Shown: one piece after another, positions 8,575 to 18,904 of the stretch
Position numbering within the stretch: position 1 is the stretch's first letter
Layout: each line of letters starts with the position of its first letter
Assembly (NCBI GenBank): GCA_001564055.1
Contig: LKNB01000004.1
Coordinates: 1 to 64,000, forward strand
Direction of reading: 5' to 3'
Length of the DNA stretch: 64,000 bases
DNA from: Rhodothermaceae bacterium Tc-Br11_B2g6_7
GTDB lineage: Bacteria > Bacteroidota > Rhodothermia > Rhodothermales > Salinibacteraceae
Translations under genes and position numbers: made by a program
The notes under the pieces: generated by a model
Told to the model about the DNA's origin: nothing
The model's input: only the letters and a program-made list of their open reading frames with translations
Database searches by the model: none

Positions 8575-9750
8575 ATGCGGCGTCTTACCTCCGTACTGCT
8601 TCGCGTGCCCCGCACGTTGCTGCGCTATGCCAAGGGGCTCATCGCTGAGTTTCAGGAAAAAGAGGTGTTCCTCCTGGCGCAAGCGATCGCGTTTAAGGTG
8701 CTCGTCACCATTGTGCCGATCCTTATTCTGGTAACGGCCGGTGTGGCACGGCTGCTGGCGCAGGAGGAGCCGTTTGACCGGGTCGCCTCGTTTCTGCGAG
8801 AATTCCTGCCCGCCTACCAGAGCGACCAACTCATCCTGTTTATGCGCCAATTGCAAGGCGCTGGAGACGCGCTGCTGGGCATTGGTGTCCTGGGCCTGTT
8901 CATTTCAGCCATTACACTGATGACCACCATGCGCCTGGTCATCATGTTTATTTTTGATCAGGACTGGCATTCCCGACGCTCCCTCCTGTTTGGCTACCTG
9001 ATGGATGCCCGCATGGTGCTGCAGACCGGTGTGTTCTTTGTGTTGAGTATCGGGCTCACCGTGCTGGTCTCGAACCTGGACGGGATCGGGATGGATGTGC
9101 TGCGCACCCTGGGGCTGGAGTTCGATCTGCTGGAAATTGGCTGGCGCCGGACCATCTGGCTGGTTGGGCTGTCGCTGCCGCTGGTACTCAGCACGCTCAT
9201 GTTTGGACAACTCTACTACTTCTTGCCTATCCCACGGCCGGCCCTCAAAGGTGTTACCGTGGGCGCGCTGACCGCCGCCATTCTCTGGGAGATAGCCAAA
9301 GCTGGGTTTACCCTGTATGCCAGCTACGTGGGCCAGTTTGAGCGATACACTAACGGCGGCGGTGGCCTGGGCTCCCTTGGCGAAGCCTTCGGGCTGGTCC
9401 TCTTTTTTGTATTCTGGGTGTACTACTCCGGGGTTGTCTTCATCGTCGGCGCCATGATTGCGCTGGAATACGAGAAGCAGCATTACACTAAAGAGGGGCC
9501 CGCTCGGCCGGAAGACGCTGCAGACCCCGCTGCCCCCGTACCCACCGACGCCGGCGCGCCAGAAGCCGAGGCCTTGGAAACTGCGGCCCTTAAAACCAAG
9601 CCCCCGAGAGCTGAAGGGCGCGCCAACGATCCAGCAGCCCGCCCGACCGCAGGCGATTCCCCGTCCGCAACCGGAAACGGCCAGGGCGTACCTTCGTCGG
9701 AGGCTTCCAGCGGCTCCCCCTCTTCTCCTACTCCTCCCCGCTCTGCATGA
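8575..9750 (+). CDS. YihY/BrkB family inner-membrane protein
   Basis: The 391-residue protein has about six hydrophobic spans in residues 1-300. They include the family's N-terminal segment with AQAIAFKVLVTIVPILILVTAG and a C-terminal span with LVLFFVFWVYYSGVVFIVGA. This family (once mis-named ribonuclease BN) is a set of membrane proteins of uncertain function. Residues from about 305 on form a low-complexity Ala/Pro/Glu/Ser tail that is probably cytoplasmic and disordered. Its stop overlaps the start of the next gene (ATGA at 9747-9750), which ties it to the TamA-like protein by translational coupling. Confidence 0.85.
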   Translation: MRRLTSVLLRVPRTLLRYAKGLIAEFQEKEVFLLAQAIAFKVLVTIVPILILVTAGVARLLAQEEPFDRVASFLREFLPAYQSDQLILFMRQLQGAGDALLGIGVLGLFISAITLMTTMRLVIMFIFDQDWHSRRSLLFGYLMDARMVLQTGVFFVLSIGLTVLVSNLDGIGMDVLRTLGLEFDLLEIGWRRTIWLVGLSLPLVLSTLMFGQLYYFLPIPRPALKGVTVGALTAAILWEIAKAGFTLYASYVGQFERYTNGGGGLGSLGEAFGLVLFFVFWVYYSGVVFIVGAMIALEYEKQHYTKEGPARPEDAADPAAPVPTDAGAPEAEALETAALKTKPPRAEGRANDPAARPTAGDSPSATGNGQGVPSSEASSGSPSSPTPPRSA

Positions 9751-12182
9751 CGTATTGCCCCTGCTTTGTGCATACGCTGCTGCGCGGTCGGATCGGCAGA
9801 GCGTCGTGCGGGCCTGCCCGCTCCATCGGACGGATCGGGTATCTCCTGGCTCTTCTGTGTAGCCTCCCCTTCCTGAGCCCTGTGCCAGCGGTGGCCCAGT
9901 CGAACCTGATGGAGGTCAACGACCGGACGACCGTCGACCGTGTCTCCTTTGTATATAATGACACGCGGACGTTTGAGCCCGAGCGGCTGCAGGAGCAGAT
10001 TGCCACCCGCGGCCCGAGCTTTTTCCAACGGGTACAGGGGGCGCTACCCCTGCTTAGCACCTCGCGGCAGCGCCTCAACCCCATTGAGCTGCAGCGCGAT
10101 GTACGGCGCTTGGAGCGCTTTTACCAGCGCAACGGGTTTCTCCGGCCGGAGGTCGACTATCCCAACTCCCGCGTGGATACCACCCGTAACACGATTCATG
10201 TGATTTTTGAGATTACGGAAGGGCCGCCCATCATCATCCAGGATGTGAACTTTTTTGCAGCGCAGGGCGGTTATGCCTCCAGCTTGTTCGAGGGCGAGGA
10301 ACGTGAGCGATGGGCCCGCCTTCGTAACGAAATCGCGTTTCGGGCAGGCGAGCGTTACACTGAGGGCGAACGCCTCACCATTCAGGACCGGGTGCTGAAC
10401 TGGTTACGAAACCGGGGGTTTGCCTTTGCAGACGTGTTCGGCGAGGCCGAAGTGGACTCGACCCGATCGCTGGCTGACATTGCCTTTACACTCGACCCGG
10501 GTCCCCGCGCCCGCTTCGGGGAGGTCATTGTGGAGGGGAACGAGCGCGTCAGCGACCGCGCCATCATCCGGCAACTGCCGTTCGCGCCGGGCGATGTGTT
10601 CTCGAACCAACTGCTCGGCCGCGGCCAAAGCGCTCTGTTTGCACTGGGCACGTTTCGGACGGTGCTGGCCGACGTCCCGCCGCAGCCCTCAGATACGCTC
10701 GTCAATGTGCGCTACCGGGTGCGCGAGAGCCGCATGCGCTCCATCTCTGCCGAAACCGGGTATGCGCGCCAGCCGGGCATTGGCTTGCAGGGCAGCTGGC
10801 GGCACCGCAACTTTCGTGGTGCAGCCCGCAACCTGGAGCTGAGTGCCGAGGTGCAAACCGGCCTGCTGGCGCAACCCTCTGGCGTATTGGGCGATATCGA
10901 TGCCCCCTTCCTGGCGGAGCTTTCGCCCTCGCTCCGCTTGCCCTACGTGTTCTCGCCTCAGTTCTCCCTCATCATCAACCCGTTCGGGCGCGTCCTTCGC
11001 GATCCGCTCTTGCCCCGTGATCCGCTCCTGCCTGAAGGGATCCCCCTGCTCAGCTCGCTGGACCTCAACCGGGCCGAGTTTGGGCTTACCAACACGCTCA
11101 TCTATGACGTCCTGCCGAACCGCCCCCTCCGCCTGACCCACACCCTCGCCAACACCTCCCAGTTTACAGCCGAACGGCGAAGCGCCCGCATTGACGACGC
11201 CGTGGACGCTCCAGACAACGGAATGCCGGGGGACGAGCCGATTGATGGCGACCTCCCAGGTTTTCTGGGCGCATCGGACGTGTTTGGGCGCAACGTCCTC
11301 AGCCTGAGCGGACTCCTGGGCCGTACAGACGACTTCCTGAACCCCACGCAGGGCTTCATCATCCGTCCCACCGCAGAGGCCGCCGGCTCGCTGGCCGGGC
11401 TGCTGCCTGCCGGGCTCAGCGGCGTACAATATTACAAACTCAGCGGTGACATCAACAGCTTCATCCCGCTGCGCGAACGCCTGAAGGTCGGCCTGCGCCT
11501 CTCCACAGGCCGCATCTGGCCACGGGGCGTCAGCCGCGACGCGCTGGGCGGCGACGACCCGGCGCGCGTCAGCCGCTTTCGTGATCGCTTCCGCCCGGTC
11601 TTTCTCTTTGCGGGCGGCGCCAATGATGTCCGCGGCTGGAGCAATGCGCTGGTGGGGCCGAAGACTACCGATCGTGTATCGTTTGCACGGGATGGCGAGG
11701 GCGATATTGTGTTCGAAGAGGACGAGGACGGCGACCTCATCCCGCAGACCCTTAACAACCGCTTCGACCTGAATGGCGCCCTCGCGAAGCTGTCCCTTAG
11801 TGCGGAACTACGGGTGCCGTTCCCCGGCCTGGGCGATGCCTGGCACCTGGCCGGCTTTCTGGATGCCGGCCAGGTTTCGGTGCGCCTGCGGGACGACGGC
11901 CGCATCGTAGATAGCGGCGTGCTCACGCTAAATCCCCAAGCCTTCAAGTACGGAACCGGGATGGGGGTGCGGTACCAGACGCCGGTTGGATTTTTGGTGC
12001 GGCTCGATCTTGGCTACAAACTGAATCCCAGCGACCGGGACCTGCAAGACCCGCGCGATGTCTTCCTCTTCGAAAACCGAGATAACGAAGAACTGCAGGA
12101 GGCCGGGTTCGACCCCGGGCCGCCGCCACGGCGCAACCTCCGGCGCTTCAATGTTCACCTGAGTATTGGGCAGACGTTCTGA
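9747..12182 (+). CDS. Omp85-family outer-membrane assembly protein (TamA/BamA-like)
   Basis: The 811-residue protein has an N-terminal signal region ending near residue 51 (VPAVAQ). POTRA-type beta-alpha-alpha-beta-beta repeats span roughly 55-330 (for example GPRARFGEVIVEGNERVSD, a classic POTRA opening). A C-terminal 16-strand Omp85 barrel follows and ends in Phe. It would insert beta-barrel proteins or autotransporters into the outer membrane, or form the outer-membrane half of a lipid or protein bridge with the TamB-like protein encoded 46 bases downstream. The pairing with tamB and only a few POTRA units favour TamA over BamA. Confidence 0.88.
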   Translation: MTYCPCFVHTLLRGRIGRASCGPARSIGRIGYLLALLCSLPFLSPVPAVAQSNLMEVNDRTTVDRVSFVYNDTRTFEPERLQEQIATRGPSFFQRVQGALPLLSTSRQRLNPIELQRDVRRLERFYQRNGFLRPEVDYPNSRVDTTRNTIHVIFEITEGPPIIIQDVNFFAAQGGYASSLFEGEERERWARLRNEIAFRAGERYTEGERLTIQDRVLNWLRNRGFAFADVFGEAEVDSTRSLADIAFTLDPGPRARFGEVIVEGNERVSDRAIIRQLPFAPGDVFSNQLLGRGQSALFALGTFRTVLADVPPQPSDTLVNVRYRVRESRMRSISAETGYARQPGIGLQGSWRHRNFRGAARNLELSAEVQTGLLAQPSGVLGDIDAPFLAELSPSLRLPYVFSPQFSLIINPFGRVLRDPLLPRDPLLPEGIPLLSSLDLNRAEFGLTNTLIYDVLPNRPLRLTHTLANTSQFTAERRSARIDDAVDAPDNGMPGDEPIDGDLPGFLGASDVFGRNVLSLSGLLGRTDDFLNPTQGFIIRPTAEAAGSLAGLLPAGLSGVQYYKLSGDINSFIPLRERLKVGLRLSTGRIWPRGVSRDALGGDDPARVSRFRDRFRPVFLFAGGANDVRGWSNALVGPKTTDRVSFARDGEGDIVFEEDEDGDLIPQTLNNRFDLNGALAKLSLSAELRVPFPGLGDAWHLAGFLDAGQVSVRLRDDGRIVDSGVLTLNPQAFKYGTGMGVRYQTPVGFLVRLDLGYKLNPSDRDLQDPRDVFLFENRDNEELQEAGFDPGPPPRRNLRRFNVHLSIGQTF

Positions 12183-12228
12183 CCCCTCGCTCGCCCCTGC
12201 TTGCGCGCTCCTGCACCCTCTACTGCTT

Positions 12229-15200
12229 ATGCCTTCCGCCCCTACAGATCAGCCCAACGACGCACCCGCGCCGGCGCCGCGCCGCGCCTGGTGGCAGCGG
12301 CTGCTACGCGCCCTCGGCGTGGGCCTGCTCGTGGGGGTGCTGCTGCTGACGGGGCTGTGGGGGATCCTCCAAACGGAATGGGGCGCCGAGCGGCTGAAGC
12401 GCGTGGTGGTGGCACAAGCGCAGGTGTTTGAGGATGCCGAACTGCAGGTCGGCCGCCTGAGCGGATCGCTGCTGCGGTCGCTGACCCTAACGGACGTCGC
12501 CCTCGTGGACGCGGAAGGACAGACGATGGCCCGGGTCGATTCGCTGCACGCGCGGTATCGCCTTGCCCCGCTGCTGCGCGGGCACATCGCGCTGCATGAG
12601 GTGTCCATCACGCGGCCCGTGGTGACCATGACACAGGACGCAGACGGGGCATGGGACTTGGTGGAGGCGCTACCCCTGGACCCGGACGCCACCGACGACG
12701 AGCCCTTTGCCTACACCGTTGCGCTGGCGGCTTTTCAGCTAACCGACGGACAGGCGACGGCGCGCTTCTTTCATCCCGAGCAGGACTCCACCCTTGAGGT
12801 CGCGGACGTCCGCCTGCTACTCCGCGATGTACAGTACAGCGCCGATGCGCTGGCCGCAGAGATCCCGCAGTTTACCGCCTACTCCGCCCCCCCGGGGTTG
12901 GGCGGGGGCGTCACTGCCACCCTGCGCGGGGCGCTCACCCATGAGTCGTTTACGGTAGATGTGGGCAGCCTGCTCTCCCGGCGAAGCTACGTGGTGGCCG
13001 AGGGCATCCTACCCCTCACCTTCGACAACCTCACCGCTACCGACTTCAGCCTAACGACGGCGCCGCTGGCGTTTGCCGACCTGCACCCCTACGCGCCCTC
13101 GCTGGATCTGGCGCGTATGCTGGACCTGGACGTGCGGTTGGACGGCGCCAGCGGACGTCTCCTCGCCGATGTAGAAGGTACCCTGGATGACGGGGCCACG
13201 TTTACGCTGGCCGCCGATGCCTCGCCTACGCTCACCCCTGTGGACGATGAACCCCTGCGCTACGACCTCACAGGGGCGATTCGCAACCTGAACCCAGCGG
13301 CGGTTGCCCGGGACACGCCCGCCGCCGCGGGCCGCGTCAACGCTGACTGGTCCGCCGACCTCCGCGGGCCGGCGCTGAACCGCCTCGGCGGCACCCTCGC
13401 GGCCGATGTCTTCGATTCGGAGGTGGGCTCCTTCGCTCCGGCGCGCACTACCCTCACCGCGGATTTTGACGACGGCGAGGCCGCCATCGACCTGCAGAGC
13501 GGACTGCGCGGCCTGACCCTCGCCCTTGAAGGCACCACCCGCCCGCTCGACGAGGTGCCCACGTACGACCTCACGGCTACCATCGGCGACCTGGCTCCGG
13601 AACGCTTTCTGGATGGCGAGCCGCTGACGGGGCTCCTGGGCGGTACTGCCCGGCTGACCGGCTCGGGCGTCGACCTGCAAACCGCCGAGGCCACCCTTCG
13701 CTTCGACGCAGCCCCGTCCACGCTCAACAACATCCGGCTGCGGGAGGGCGACATCAACCTGACGCTGGCGGAGGGGCAGGCCGAGTGGCAGACCGGGCTC
13801 CGATTCGGGCCGGGGCAGTTGCAGGGGCGCGGCCGGGTAGACCTGCGCGACGCGATCCGGTACGAGGTCCCAGAACTTACCTTTCAGAACCTCAACCTGG
13901 CCGCCCTCGCCGCCGACACAACGGCCAGCAGCTTCAGCGGCCAATTGGCCCTGACGGGCGAAGGGACCGATCCCGAGACGCTCACGCTGGAGTCTTTTAC
14001 CCTCTCGCTCGGCCGTTCCACCTACGGCGCCAACGTGCTGGAAACCGCCGACGTCGCGGCAGCCCTCGCTAACGGCCGCCTCACCGCCACCCTTGAAGCC
14101 GCCCTCGAAGGCGGTCGCTTTGAAACGGCTCTTGAAGGCACCCCCTTCGCCGAGGAGCCCCGCCTCACCCTCTCGGACGGACGGTTTTCTGCTGTCGACA
14201 TCGGCCCGCTGGCGCAGCTCCCTGACCAATCCAGTGACCTGAACGGCGGCTTTGCCCTGACCCTGACGGGCTTCACCCCCGAGACGCTTCAGCTGCGCTC
14301 TACCGTCACGCTTGACGCCTCCCGCGTAAACGAGCAAGAGGTTACCTCCGCAGATGCCACCCTCGCGCTCGTCCGGGGCAGCCTCACCACCAACCTGTCG
14401 CTGGAGCTACCCGGCGGCGGGCTGGAGCTTGCCGGCACGGCGGAGCCCTTCCGCACCGAGCCGACCTACTCCATCACCGAAGGTACCTTTGAGCGCATCG
14501 ACGTTGGCGCGTTCCTTGGATTGGAGGCGCTGGCCACCCAACTCAACGGCACCTTTACGCTCGAGGGCACCGGCACGGACCCCGCCACGCTGACGCTGGA
14601 CAGCGATCTTGTCATGCAGCCCTCAATGCTCAACCAGGCCACGCTCCAGTCCGGCCAGGGGGCGCTCGCAGTTGCCGGTGGCGAAGCGCAGCTCTCGGGC
14701 CTCTTTACCTTTGCGGAAGGCAACCTGTCCCTTTCCGGACGTGGCCGGTTCCTGGACGACGTGCCGTCCTACCAGCTTAGGGCCGCACTCGATACGCTCG
14801 ATGTGGCTGGGCTGCTGGACCTGGAGGACCTCCCCGCCCAGCTCTCAGCCCGCGTTGAGGTGGAGGGCGAGGGCCTTGACCTGGCCACCCTTAACCTGAA
14901 CGGGACGGCCGACATCAGTAATGCACGCTACGGGGCCGTCAGGATGGATACGCTGCAGACGGGCTTTCGTATGGCGGACGGCCTGCTGACGGTCGATAGC
15001 CTGCACGTGCGCTCCAATGTAGCCACGATGGACGGGGGCGGCAGCATTGCCCTGGTGGATGAGGAGCGCCGCCATACCTCCAATTTCAGCCTGACCGGCG
15101 AAACGCGCACGCTTCAACCCGTTGGGGCCCTGCTGGACGTACCGCTGGCACTGGACCGCGGTACGCTGAATGTACGGGTGTTCGGTCCGCCCGGCGACGT

Positions 15201-17385
15201 TCAGGTGCAAGCTGATGCGGAGATCGAGACGCTGCTGTACGACATCACTCGGGTGGCCTCGGCGTCGTTTGCCTTTGAGGGCGCGCTCGACGGGCTGGAC
15301 GGCATCCGCGATGGGAATGGCCGCCTGACCATCGGCCCCACCTCGCGCGCTGCCCTCACCATCAATGGCACCGATGCTACCTTCGCCTACACCGAGGACC
15401 GCGTGCAGTACGCCGTGGAGATTGACCTCGACCGCCGCCGCGATGCCTCCCTCGGGGGCGCCCTGACCGTTGGCGACGACGACCTGGAGCTTCGCCTGGA
15501 GCAGCTTGATCTTCGCCTGGACCGCGACCGCTGGGAGCTCCTCCTGCCGGCCACCGTGCGCATCGGGGAGCAGTACCGCGTGCGCAACTTCCTTCTCTTC
15601 AGTGACGATCAGCAGGTGGCGCTCGATGGCGTCATTGACTTCACGGGCACCCAGAACCTCGTCCTCACGCTTGAGGACGTCCGCATCGACGCGTTTGCTG
15701 ACCTGGTGGGCTACCCCGGTCTCGGAGGCACCCTCAATGGCGCCATCGACCTGACCGGCCCCGCTGACGCGCCGCGCCTGGACGGCCGCCTGGCGGCCGC
15801 AGTCGAATCCGCGGGTGACCCCGTGGGCGATCTGCAGGTGGACCTCGCCTATGACGACCTCGTGCTGGCACTCGACAGCCGCCTGGCGCACGACGATGGC
15901 AGCACCCTGACCCTTGAGGGCTCCGTGCCGCTGGACCTCCGACTGGACGCCACCAGCCCCTTCACACCCGAAGATGCCCCGCTTGAGCTCGCCCTTCAAG
16001 CCGATACTTTTTCTATCGACTGGCTGCAACCGTTCCTGGACCCGGAGACCGTAGAGAACCTGGAAGGTGCGTTTACGGCCAACGTCGCTATTGAAGGAAC
16101 GCGCGAAGCGCCCGTCTTTGAGGGCGCGGTTGAACTGGCCGATGGGCGCATGCGCCTCCCGGCCCTCGGGGTCACGTACACCGGCATCCGATCCCATCTG
16201 TCGTTTGAAGGCACCGAAGCAACCGTCGAAACCCTCGAAGCCCGCACCGGCCGCAGCGGCCGCCTCACCGGCACCGGCACCATCGACCTGGCGGAGCTCA
16301 CCCTCGGTACCTTCGACCTGGACCTGCAGGCCCGCGAGCTGCGCGCCATCGACACCCGCGAGTACCGCGCGACCACCAACGCGGATATCGAGCTCCGCGG
16401 TACCACGCAGGAGCCCGTTGTGCGGGGCTCGGTGCGCGTGCTGAGCGCCGAAATCTTTGCGGACCAGGCGGCAGCGGCCGACCTGGAGGTCGTCGAGCTA
16501 AGCGAGCGCGATATCCAGATCATCAACCAGCGCTTTGGCCTTCGCATTGACGAGCGCGACGTCGACACGTTCGACTTCTACGAAGCCGCCGACATTGCGC
16601 TCGATGTGACCTTCGACCGCAACGTGTGGATACGGTCGCGCCGCAATCCGGAGATGAATATCCAGTTTACGGGGAGCCTCGACTTTGAGAAGGAGCCCTT
16701 TGGCGAGCCGCTGGCCTTTGGCACCATCGACGTGGTGGAGCAGCGCAGCTACATCGACCAGTTTGGGCGGCGGTTCAACATCGAACGGGGCACCCTCACC
16801 TTCAGCGGCCTGGCCACCGACCCCACCCTCGACGTGGAGGCAGTGTATCGCGTCCGCTCGCGCCGGGGCCAGGAGCCGGAAGCGACCATCACCCTGCGCG
16901 TGGAAGGGCAGTTGGAGCGCCTGGAGCTCACGCTGGGCTCGGACCCCCAGATGGAAACGACCGATATCATCTCGTACATCGTGACGGGGCAGCCGGCCAG
17001 CGAATCGTTTCTCCTGGGCGGCGGCGGGGGGCCCGGCGAGAACGGCCTGGTGGGCGAGGGCGTCGGGTTTGCCATCGGGCAGGTCGCCAACCTGATCGAG
17101 AACTTTGCCGGGGCCGAGTTTGGGCTGGATGTGATCGAGATTGACCAGACGCGCGGCCAGGGCACGGTCATCACCGCAGGCAAGTTTGTGACCCGGCGCT
17201 TCTTCGTCGCTGTGACGCAACCGATCGGCCTGGGCAGTACCACCCGCACCAGCGGCGCCGCCCAAACACAGTCGTACGAGCCCTCCGTTCAGCTGGAGTA
17301 CGCCCTGTTCGACTGGCTGCTGGCGCGGCTGGCCCGGGAGGAAACGGGCCTCCGGGTCAACTTCATTTGGGAGTATTCGTATTGA
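12229..17385 (+). CDS. tamB: TamB/DUF490 family giant envelope-spanning protein
   Basis: The 1718-residue protein starts at the ATG at 12229 (MPSAPTDQPN). One N-terminal membrane anchor lies at about residues 24-46. A very long beta-rich periplasmic body follows, then a C-terminal DUF490/TamB domain (about 1390-1718) with the conserved tail features RSYIDQFGRRFNIERGTLTFSG and TDIISYIVTGQP. The family forms a hydrophobic beta-taco groove linking inner and outer membranes, used in lipid transport and with TamA in outer-membrane assembly. The body contains about five roughly 100-residue internal repeats. The protein is strongly acidic. It is immediately downstream of the TamA-like gene, the classic tamAB order. 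Confidence 0.9.
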   Translation: MPSAPTDQPNDAPAPAPRRAWWQRLLRALGVGLLVGVLLLTGLWGILQTEWGAERLKRVVVAQAQVFEDAELQVGRLSGSLLRSLTLTDVALVDAEGQTMARVDSLHARYRLAPLLRGHIALHEVSITRPVVTMTQDADGAWDLVEALPLDPDATDDEPFAYTVALAAFQLTDGQATARFFHPEQDSTLEVADVRLLLRDVQYSADALAAEIPQFTAYSAPPGLGGGVTATLRGALTHESFTVDVGSLLSRRSYVVAEGILPLTFDNLTATDFSLTTAPLAFADLHPYAPSLDLARMLDLDVRLDGASGRLLADVEGTLDDGATFTLAADASPTLTPVDDEPLRYDLTGAIRNLNPAAVARDTPAAAGRVNADWSADLRGPALNRLGGTLAADVFDSEVGSFAPARTTLTADFDDGEAAIDLQSGLRGLTLALEGTTRPLDEVPTYDLTATIGDLAPERFLDGEPLTGLLGGTARLTGSGVDLQTAEATLRFDAAPSTLNNIRLREGDINLTLAEGQAEWQTGLRFGPGQLQGRGRVDLRDAIRYEVPELTFQNLNLAALAADTTASSFSGQLALTGEGTDPETLTLESFTLSLGRSTYGANVLETADVAAALANGRLTATLEAALEGGRFETALEGTPFAEEPRLTLSDGRFSAVDIGPLAQLPDQSSDLNGGFALTLTGFTPETLQLRSTVTLDASRVNEQEVTSADATLALVRGSLTTNLSLELPGGGLELAGTAEPFRTEPTYSITEGTFERIDVGAFLGLEALATQLNGTFTLEGTGTDPATLTLDSDLVMQPSMLNQATLQSGQGALAVAGGEAQLSGLFTFAEGNLSLSGRGRFLDDVPSYQLRAALDTLDVAGLLDLEDLPAQLSARVEVEGEGLDLATLNLNGTADISNARYGAVRMDTLQTGFRMADGLLTVDSLHVRSNVATMDGGGSIALVDEERRHTSNFSLTGETRTLQPVGALLDVPLALDRGTLNVRVFGPPGDVQVQADAEIETLLYDITRVASASFAFEGALDGLDGIRDGNGRLTIGPTSRAALTINGTDATFAYTEDRVQYAVEIDLDRRRDASLGGALTVGDDDLELRLEQLDLRLDRDRWELLLPATVRIGEQYRVRNFLLFSDDQQVALDGVIDFTGTQNLVLTLEDVRIDAFADLVGYPGLGGTLNGAIDLTGPADAPRLDGRLAAAVESAGDPVGDLQVDLAYDDLVLALDSRLAHDDGSTLTLEGSVPLDLRLDATSPFTPEDAPLELALQADTFSIDWLQPFLDPETVENLEGAFTANVAIEGTREAPVFEGAVELADGRMRLPALGVTYTGIRSHLSFEGTEATVETLEARTGRSGRLTGTGTIDLAELTLGTFDLDLQARELRAIDTREYRATTNADIELRGTTQEPVVRGSVRVLSAEIFADQAAAADLEVVELSERDIQIINQRFGLRIDERDVDTFDFYEAADIALDVTFDRNVWIRSRRNPEMNIQFTGSLDFEKEPFGEPLAFGTIDVVEQRSYIDQFGRRFNIERGTLTFSGLATDPTLDVEAVYRVRSRRGQEPEATITLRVEGQLERLELTLGSDPQMETTDIISYIVTGQPASESFLLGGGGGPGENGLVGEGVGFAIGQVANLIENFAGAEFGLDVIEIDQTRGQGTVITAGKFVTRRFFVAVTQPIGLGSTTRTSGAAQTQSYEPSVQLEYALFDWLLARLAREETGLRVNFIWEYSY
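13530..15030 (+). repeat. About five ~300-bp intragenic repeats in tamB
   Basis: The translated region shows a unit of about 100 residues. Each begins with a pattern like EGT-x-P-x-(E/D)-x-P-x-Y-x-L and continues with a short idvg/la-x-L segment, then LNGxFxLxGxGxDPxTLTL. Units start near 13528, 13830, 14128, 14427 and 14733. The copies are diverged at DNA level, so they are old duplications that lengthen the beta groove. Confidence 0.65.
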
Positions 17386-17466
17386 CGCATAGGGGTAGGT
17401 GGCGCTGCGGTTGTGCTCCGTGGTGCGGCCCCATCCCCCTTCTCTGTTCACGTATTGCCTTCGCCC

Positions 17467-18804
17467 GTGGCTCGCGCTTCACAAGAAAAGACGTCCCCGC
17501 CCCATCGCCCGCCTGACGCGGGCGCGCCCGATCCCGCTGCGGACGCCCCTGCCCGATCCGCTGAGGCAAGGGAAGCGCAGGAGGCCGGCTTTTTTCAGCG
17601 ACTGACGGCGTTCGAAACGGCCCTGATTGCGGCCGGCGTGGTAGTTTTTCTCGTGCTGATGTACGAGATGCGCGAGGTGCTGACGCCCCCCCTCCTGGCA
17701 GCGGCCGGCCTGTGCATGCTGTGGCCGCTTCGGTCGTACGCTGCTGTGCGCGCCATCCTCACCGCCGGGGGGCTACTCTTGGGCGTCTGGTTTCTGGACA
17801 AACTCAGCATTGTGCTGTTGCCGTTTGTGGTGACGTACCTCCTGGCGTACCTGTTTGACCCGGCGGTGGGGTACCTCAAAAGCCACTACCGCATTCCCCG
17901 CTGGGCCTCTTCGCTGGGAGTGACGGCCCTCGTCGTCGGGGCGGTCTCTCTCGTTATCTTACTCTTGGTACCCACCATCGTGGGCGAGCTGGAAACGCTC
18001 GGCCGTCGCATTGTGCGCAGCGTCGGCGACCTCCGCCTGTGGATAGAGACCTCGCCCCTGATCGACCGTCTTGAAGAGGCCAACATGGTCAACCGGGAGG
18101 ACCTCATACAGGAGCTTACGTCGATTATCCAGGCGCAGGCGGCCTGGCTCACCAACCGCATCCCTGCTGCCGCGCAGGGCTTCCTGCGGCAGCTCGGCTC
18201 TATCCTGGGCGTTGTTACGACGGTGGCCGTCACCCCCGTCCTGCTGTTTTACATTCTGAAGGATTACCCGATCATCAAACGGTCGGTGGTAGGCCTCTTC
18301 CCTACGTTTGGGGGCCGGCGCGACTACCTTGTGCAAACGGGCAGCATTGCCGGACGCTACCTGCGCGGACAGCTCCTGATCGGGGCCATCGCCTTTGCAA
18401 ACGTGTCGATCCTGCTGACGCTCTTCAACATCCCGTTTGCCCTGCTCATCGGCGTACTGGCCGGGCTCCTCAACCTGATTCCCACCCTGGGCGCCATCCT
18501 CACCTTTATCGTGGGGATCTTCCTCACTCTCATTTTTGGTGATCCCTGGCTGGCCCAAACCATCGTGGTGGTGGTCGTGCTCCTCGGGCAAAACCTGCTG
18601 GAGCAAAGCATCCTCACGCCGAACATCCTGGGCCATCAGGTGGGGCTCCATCCGGTGCTCATCTTGCTGTCCCTCTTTGTGTTTGGGTTCTTTCTGGGTA
18701 TCTTCGGCTTGCTCATTGCCGTGCCCACCACGGCGCTGCTCGTGACCTACTACAAAGCCTACCGCAAAGAGCTGCAGTTGGACCTCTCCAACGGCACCGC
18801 CTGA
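17467..18804 (+). CDS. AI-2E family transporter (permease), first copy
   Basis: The protein is about 445 residues. There is no ATG near the start. The GTG at 17467 follows a C/T-rich tract like other starts here, and another GTG at 17413 is possible. The first 55 residues are a disordered Pro/Ala/Glu-rich head. The PF01594 membrane domain follows, with about eight spans and the motifs FVVTYLLAYLFDPAVGYL, GSIAGRYLRGQLLIG and GVLAGLLNLIPTLGAILTF. The family includes the E. coli autoinducer-2 exporter TqsA and sodium/proton antiporters, so the substrate cannot be assigned. It follows tamB by 81 bases and precedes tgt. A second family member is encoded at 29.4-30.7 kb. Confidence 0.87.
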   Translation: MARASQEKTSPPHRPPDAGAPDPAADAPARSAEAREAQEAGFFQRLTAFETALIAAGVVVFLVLMYEMREVLTPPLLAAAGLCMLWPLRSYAAVRAILTAGGLLLGVWFLDKLSIVLLPFVVTYLLAYLFDPAVGYLKSHYRIPRWASSLGVTALVVGAVSLVILLLVPTIVGELETLGRRIVRSVGDLRLWIETSPLIDRLEEANMVNREDLIQELTSIIQAQAAWLTNRIPAAAQGFLRQLGSILGVVTTVAVTPVLLFYILKDYPIIKRSVVGLFPTFGGRRDYLVQTGSIAGRYLRGQLLIGAIAFANVSILLTLFNIPFALLIGVLAGLLNLIPTLGAILTFIVGIFLTLIFGDPWLAQTIVVVVVLLGQNLLEQSILTPNILGHQVGLHPVLILLSLFVFGFFLGIFGLLIAVPTTALLVTYYKAYRKELQLDLSNGTA

Positions 18805-18904
18805 GCGGCTGAGGAGGTTGGTTGCGGACCCGCCAGTGGGCGATCCGCCTCTGCCCGAGGCCAGCGCTACGTGGCGACGTACCCTTGTTCTTCCTTCTGT
18901 CTGC

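Noticed and set aside
13051-14337. 428-codon minus-strand frame within tamB
   Set aside because: It lies entirely inside the TamB-like gene, which has conserved N- and C-terminal features and internal repeats.
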